The notes under the pieces were generated by a model. The model saw nothing but the letters and a program-made list of their open reading frames with translations. It did no database searches and was not told the DNA's origin. From Ostrinia nubilalis (Eukaryota > Arthropoda > Insecta > Lepidoptera > Crambidae), in the NCBI RefSeq assembly GCF_963855985.1, contig NW_026973566.1, forward strand, positions 4,928,850-4,992,849: a stretch of DNA of 64,000 nt, read 5' to 3'. The position numbers were made by a program, and so were the translations under genes. Shown here piece by piece: positions 60,709 through 64,000 of the stretch (position 1 is its first letter; every line of letters begins with the position of its first letter).

Positions 60709-63540
60709 TTAGTGGGCCGACACTATTTTGAAGCGGGGCTTCGGAGCTGTGACAGCTGGTGCTGTGACTGCTGGTGCAGTGGCGGCTGGTGCGGAGACGG
60801 GTCTCGCAGGCGCCGCAGGCTGGGTGGTGTCGGCGTCCTCTGCTTCTGGCAGCAGGAGGTCCCGGGGGAGGGGGCGGTTGCCCGGGGGGCGGGCTGGTGT
60901 AGGCGCGATGTTGTGGAGATGGCAGTGGGGGCCGTTGTCCGCGCGGTCATACATGACCCGCGCCAGGCGCGTGATGAATTCCTCCACTGTCTCCACGTTG
61001 ATGTCCCGGGCAATGACGTCATTGCGGACGTATCGCCCCGCCCCGGTGATGACGCGGAGGGACACGTTCTGCTGCGCCTGGATCTTCTCCTTGTTGGTTC
61101 GGGAGATGAGGGGGTACCACGCTGGGGCCGCGTAGGTGAGGCGCGACCGGACATACGTCTTGTAGACCATCAGTTTGGTCCTCAAGGGGAGCCGCGAGCT
61201 GAGCACCGGGCGCAGGATGGCTCGCGCGATTTGGGCCTGGCGAACCACATGGGTCACCTGTGGCCCCATGCGCAGCGAGCGGTCGATGCGGCACCCGAGG
61301 TAGGTCACTGTGGTCTCCCAAGCGATGCCCTGGTCACGTAGCGTGAGGTGTGGCGGTGGTTTCCCCGCCCCGAACGCTATGGCGGCGGTCTTGCCCACAT
61401 TGACCGCGATTCGAAAGCGGTCTAGCCAGGAGGGCAGCAGGTTGAGAAGGCGCTGCATCCTCGCAGCCGCCACGTTCACGCTGCGCGATGATGAAATGAA
61501 GGCGCTGTCGTCGGCAAACAACGCTAACGCCACATCCCGTTCTCCCTCTCGAAGATGGTCGCGGAGGGTGGGGATGTCGTTTGTGTAAGTGGCGTATAGC
61601 GTCGGCGACAGACAGCTGCCTTGTGGAACGCCTGCCCTGATGCTGCGCGGCTGGGAGGCCTCTCCCTCCACGACCACGGTGAACGTGCGGTCGCGGAGGA
61701 ACGAGGCGATCAGGTGCACCAGCGCAGAAGGGAGCAGCGGCTTGAGCTTGTACAGCAGGCCGACATGCCAGACCCGGTCGAAGGCCTTCTCGACGTCGAG
61801 GAACACCCCGACGGAGCGGTGGCCCTGGTTCTTCTCGTCGGCCAGCATGTGCAACACCCTTACCAGCTGCAGTGTGGTGGAGTGGCCGCTGCGGAATCCG
61901 AATTGCTCGTCTCTCAACGGGACGAGCGGGCGGACTCGGCGCAGCAGCAGGCGTTCGAAGAGCTTCGCAAGGTGGGACAGCAACGTTATTGGCCTGTAGC
62001 TGGCCGGGCTTCGGCGGTCTTTGCCAGGTTTGGGCAGCGTGATGACGCTGCCGGTTTTCCACGCACTGGGAAAGTGGCTGGTGCGCAGGATGCCGTTGAA
62101 GATGCGCGTCAGCGTCACCATTGCTCTCCCAGGCAGGTTGGCGATGGCCGCGGAGGAGATGTTGTCTGGGCCGGGAGCCTTGCGCTTGTTCAGCCTCAGC
62201 GCAGACTTGCGGAGCTCAGCGGGGGAGATGAAGTCGTCCCCGCTGAGCGGAGGCGGGGGAGAGGACAGCATCTCCTCGACGCAGCACCGCACGTGGTCGT
62301 GGTGGGCGGTCGTGTCCGCGTCGGTGGCGGCGGGGTGCGGGGTGAACTGCACCTCCAGGTGGTCCGCCAGTAGGCGGGCGCGGTCTGCCGCCGCGTAGTG
62401 GCGGGCGCCGGTGGCGTCCACCAGCGGGCAGGTTGATGTGGGCGGCCTGGAGAGCTGTCTGTTCAGCTTGAAGAGGTCAGCGGTGCTATCTGTTACACGG
62501 TCTATGTGCTTCTCCCAGCTAGCACCGCGCCATTCCTTCATCGCTGCAGACACCTCGAATGTGAGGCGGTTGAGTTCCGCCTTGCTTCTGGGGCAGCGAG
62601 TTGTTGCCCACAGGCGTCTAAGGTTGCGTTTCTTGCGCAGGTCCTTGGTGATGTTGGCGGGGAGGTCGTCCCGCCGGTTGCTGGCCCTCGTGCAGACGGT
62701 GGTTGCCGCTTCTTTGGCTGCCAGCACGCGCGAGGTGAAGTGCTCGACCGCTGCCTCCACTTCCTCAGCGTTAGAGAGGCGGCCCTCGAGAGCCAGGTTG
62801 GCCAGTTCCGCCTTAAAGGTCGCCCAGTTGACCTTGGCGGGTGGTTTGCGGGGGTTTATGGCGTCCGGGCGGGGCGCCAGCGTGACGAGGATCGGCAGTT
62901 GCTGCGTGTCCAGGTCATATAGCGCCTCGACTTCTATTGGCCAGGGCACGTTGTGGGACAAGGCTATGTCCAGCACATCGGCTTTCCGGGCCTCGTCGGA
63001 GGGTATGTTGGTGGGGGCCTGTGGTCCGTGGGTGGTTATGTTTCCCCTCTCGCATATCTCCAGCAGTCGAACGCCCGCAGGGGTCGTCATGAGCGATCCC
63101 CATACGGGGTGTTTGGCGTTGAGATCGCCGACCAGGATGGTGGGTGTTGTGCCGGAGAGTGCGGAGAGGAAGTCGCTCTCCACTACTTGTGATTTGGGGG
63201 GGCGGTATGCTGCATACAGGCGCAGCTCCTCGCCTCCCGCGTGTATCGCTACTCCTATTGTTCTGGTGGAGGAGTAGGATAGGAGCTCGAGCTCCTCGTG
63301 CACGATGTCGCGCCGGACGAGTGCTGCGACTCCTCGGTAGGGTCGACCCTGGTCCGAGATCTCGTCGCGGCGGTACACGAAGTAGTTCGGGACCTTGAGT
63401 GAGTACGCTGGGGTTAGGATGGTCTCGCCCAGGAGGATTACGTGCAGGTCCTGCGACTGGGCGAGAAGACGGAGCTCCTGTGTCCTGTTTCTGATGCCCC
63501 CCGGGTTCCAGTACAGGACACGTAGGCCGTCTAGTGGCAT
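60709..63540 (-). CDS. Jockey ORF2: APE endonuclease and reverse transcriptase (intact, about 943 aa)
   Basis: The start at ATG 63,540-63,538 is chosen because it overlaps the ORF1 stop (63,533-63,531) within about ten bases. The frame is also open upstream to an ATG at 63,726. Endonuclease blocks are LYWNPGGIRNRTQEL, GETILTP, GDLNAKHPVWGS, LDIALSHNVPW and QLPILVTL. RT blocks are LNKRKAPGPDNISSAA, YRPITLLSHLAKLFERLL, FGFRSGHSTTLQLV, VFLDVEKAFDRVWH, AGVPQGSCLSPTLY and the catalytic ALALFADDSAFI. The C-terminal part has VTYLGCRIDRSLRMGP and AAPAWYPLISRTNKEKIQA, and ends in Pro/Ala-rich sequence. No stop or frameshift. Confidence 0.94.
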   Translation of the reverse strand: MPLDGLRVLYWNPGGIRNRTQELRLLAQSQDLHVILLGETILTPAYSLKVPNYFVYRRDEISDQGRPYRGVAALVRRDIVHEELELLSYSSTRTIGVAIHAGGEELRLYAAYRPPKSQVVESDFLSALSGTTPTILVGDLNAKHPVWGSLMTTPAGVRLLEICERGNITTHGPQAPTNIPSDEARKADVLDIALSHNVPWPIEVEALYDLDTQQLPILVTLAPRPDAINPRKPPAKVNWATFKAELANLALEGRLSNAEEVEAAVEHFTSRVLAAKEAATTVCTRASNRRDDLPANITKDLRKKRNLRRLWATTRCPRSKAELNRLTFEVSAAMKEWRGASWEKHIDRVTDSTADLFKLNRQLSRPPTSTCPLVDATGARHYAAADRARLLADHLEVQFTPHPAATDADTTAHHDHVRCCVEEMLSSPPPPLSGDDFISPAELRKSALRLNKRKAPGPDNISSAAIANLPGRAMVTLTRIFNGILRTSHFPSAWKTGSVITLPKPGKDRRSPASYRPITLLSHLAKLFERLLLRRVRPLVPLRDEQFGFRSGHSTTLQLVRVLHMLADEKNQGHRSVGVFLDVEKAFDRVWHVGLLYKLKPLLPSALVHLIASFLRDRTFTVVVEGEASQPRSIRAGVPQGSCLSPTLYATYTNDIPTLRDHLREGERDVALALFADDSAFISSSRSVNVAAARMQRLLNLLPSWLDRFRIAVNVGKTAAIAFGAGKPPPHLTLRDQGIAWETTVTYLGCRIDRSLRMGPQVTHVVRQAQIARAILRPVLSSRLPLRTKLMVYKTYVRSRLTYAAPAWYPLISRTNKEKIQAQQNVSLRVITGAGRYVRNDVIARDINVETVEEFITRLARVMYDRADNGPHCHLHNIAPTPARPPGNRPLPRDLLLPEAEDADTTQPAAPARPVSAPAATAPAVTAPAVTAPKPRFKIVSAH

Positions 63541-64000
63541 GGATGGTGTGGTTGGTACGGGGCCTCCATCCCTTGGATCGTTGCCCCCCTCACGTCTCCT
63601 CCGTTCACCAGGGTTGCTAGGAGGGACATTATGACCCTCTGGTTCTGGATCATCATGTGTAGGAGGGGGGCAAGGGAGTTTGGGTGCTCCGCACCTGAGG
63701 CCTGCGAAGGCGGCGCTGACGGCCATTGTTGGGCCGCAGTTGGGAAGGGAGACGGCGCATACGGGCGCGCTTGCGTCCTGGGGTCTTGCGCTCGTGTCGG
63801 GCGCAGGTGCGTGGGTGCCCGCCAGCTGGGCGGGGGGCCTCCAGAGGGCCGTGAGGTGCTGCTGGCGGTGACCGTAGGAGGTACCGCATCTGCAGCATTC
63901 TTGGTATGCTCCAGGGGGGGCCGCTGCGAGGCAGCAGGCGGGTTTGGTGCCAGAGCTGGTGGCCTCGGCTTCTGAGCCCCTTGGGGCAGAGGTGGCTGTT
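63531..64000 (-). CDS. Jockey ORF1 C-terminal part (continues beyond window)
   Basis: The frame ending at TAG 63,533-63,531 is open through 64,000 (checked codon by codon). The visible product is Pro/Ala-rich and ends AEHPNSLAPLLHMMIQNQ, then a short MSLLATLVNGGDVRG tail. The tail aligns in style with the copy 1 ORF1 end (ILLAMANGEDMRGVAHQG), but the DNA does not. Zinc knuckles would lie upstream, outside the window. Confidence 0.75.
   Translation of the reverse strand, partial: QPPLPQGAQKPRPPALAPNPPAASQRPPLEHTKNAADAVPPTVTASSTSRPSGGPPPSWRAPTHLRPTRAQDPRTQARPYAPSPFPTAAQQWPSAPPSQASGAEHPNSLAPLLHMMIQNQRVIMSLLATLVNGGDVRGATIQGMEAPYQPHHPCH

Larger units (their letters stand above)
60417..64000 (-). 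mobile_element. Jockey-clade LINE, copy 2 (5' part outside window)
   Basis: Its 3' region and ORF2 are almost identical to copy 1 at 11,643-13,925. It keeps the 0.8 kb that copy 1 lost. The 3' end has GATCATCGATC-type short repeats rather than poly(A). ORF1 runs off the window and differs from that of copy 1. Confidence 0.92.

Noticed and set aside
61334..62062. Overlapping - strand frames within Jockey ORF2
   Set aside because: Out of frame with the RT, Arg/Pro-rich, no motif.

Overview
The window looks like a repeat-choked piece of a lepidopteran insect genome. It is AT-rich with short spliced exons, and it carries retroelement families typical of moths and butterflies (Jockey-, R1-, RTE- and CR1-like LINEs, BEL/Pao), several TIR/MITE families and a Maverick/Polinton. 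Species assignment is inference; no rRNA, tRNA or mitochondrial marker is present.

Region 1 (1-10.8 kb): most of a Maverick/Polinton (adintovirus-like) provirus. A B-family DNA polymerase (its N-terminus lies off the window) and a small spliced-leader gene are on the + strand. Facing them is a tightly packed - strand block: packaging ATPase, a conserved unknown, a coiled-coil protein, a chromodomain integrase, a PLA2 virion protein, an adenain-like protease, a penton-like protein, a 48-aa basic protein, a major capsid protein and one further unknown. Neighbouring reading frames overlap by a few bases.

Region 2 (10.8-18.6 kb): a BEL/Pao pol gene split by a 5-kb Jockey-type LINE with a perfect 9-bp target duplication. 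The LINE is dead.

Region 3 (18.6-26 kb): the best candidate for non-transposon coding DNA, three or four + strand exons with good splice sites. The last exon faintly resembles a baculovirus VP39-type capsid domain. Introns hold MITEs and a 2.6-kb TIR element ending about 15 bases before a 3' splice site.

Region 4 (26-31 kb): unrecognised AT-rich DNA, a possible solo LTR, and a - strand RAG1/Transib-like transposase relic with one intron and two frame breaks.

Region 5 (31-48.5 kb): nested insertions. A CR1/Jockey-like LINE is split by a hAT-type MITE, which is itself split by an RTE fragment. A second RTE copy is split first by an R1-clade LINE and then by a 7.9-kb composite holding further DNA elements and a 194-bp-arm hairpin.

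Region 6 (48.8-58.5 kb): two members of a TIR family whose ends begin ATATCGCAC. One is a 1.4-kb non-autonomous copy. The other is a 7.7-kb element coding for a roughly 880-residue DDE-type transposase and carrying an intact RTE inserted in it. The 2.6-kb elements at 21.9 and 41.8 kb belong to the same family.

Region 7 (58.5-64 kb): a CR1-like RT fragment and an apparently intact second Jockey ORF2. It is nearly identical to the first copy in ORF2, but its ORF1 is unrelated at the DNA level.

There is no integrated cellular pathway here. The genes that work together are the virion-assembly set of the Polinton; the rest is a record of successive transposition. Coordinates of repeat boundaries were read by eye and may be off by a base or two.
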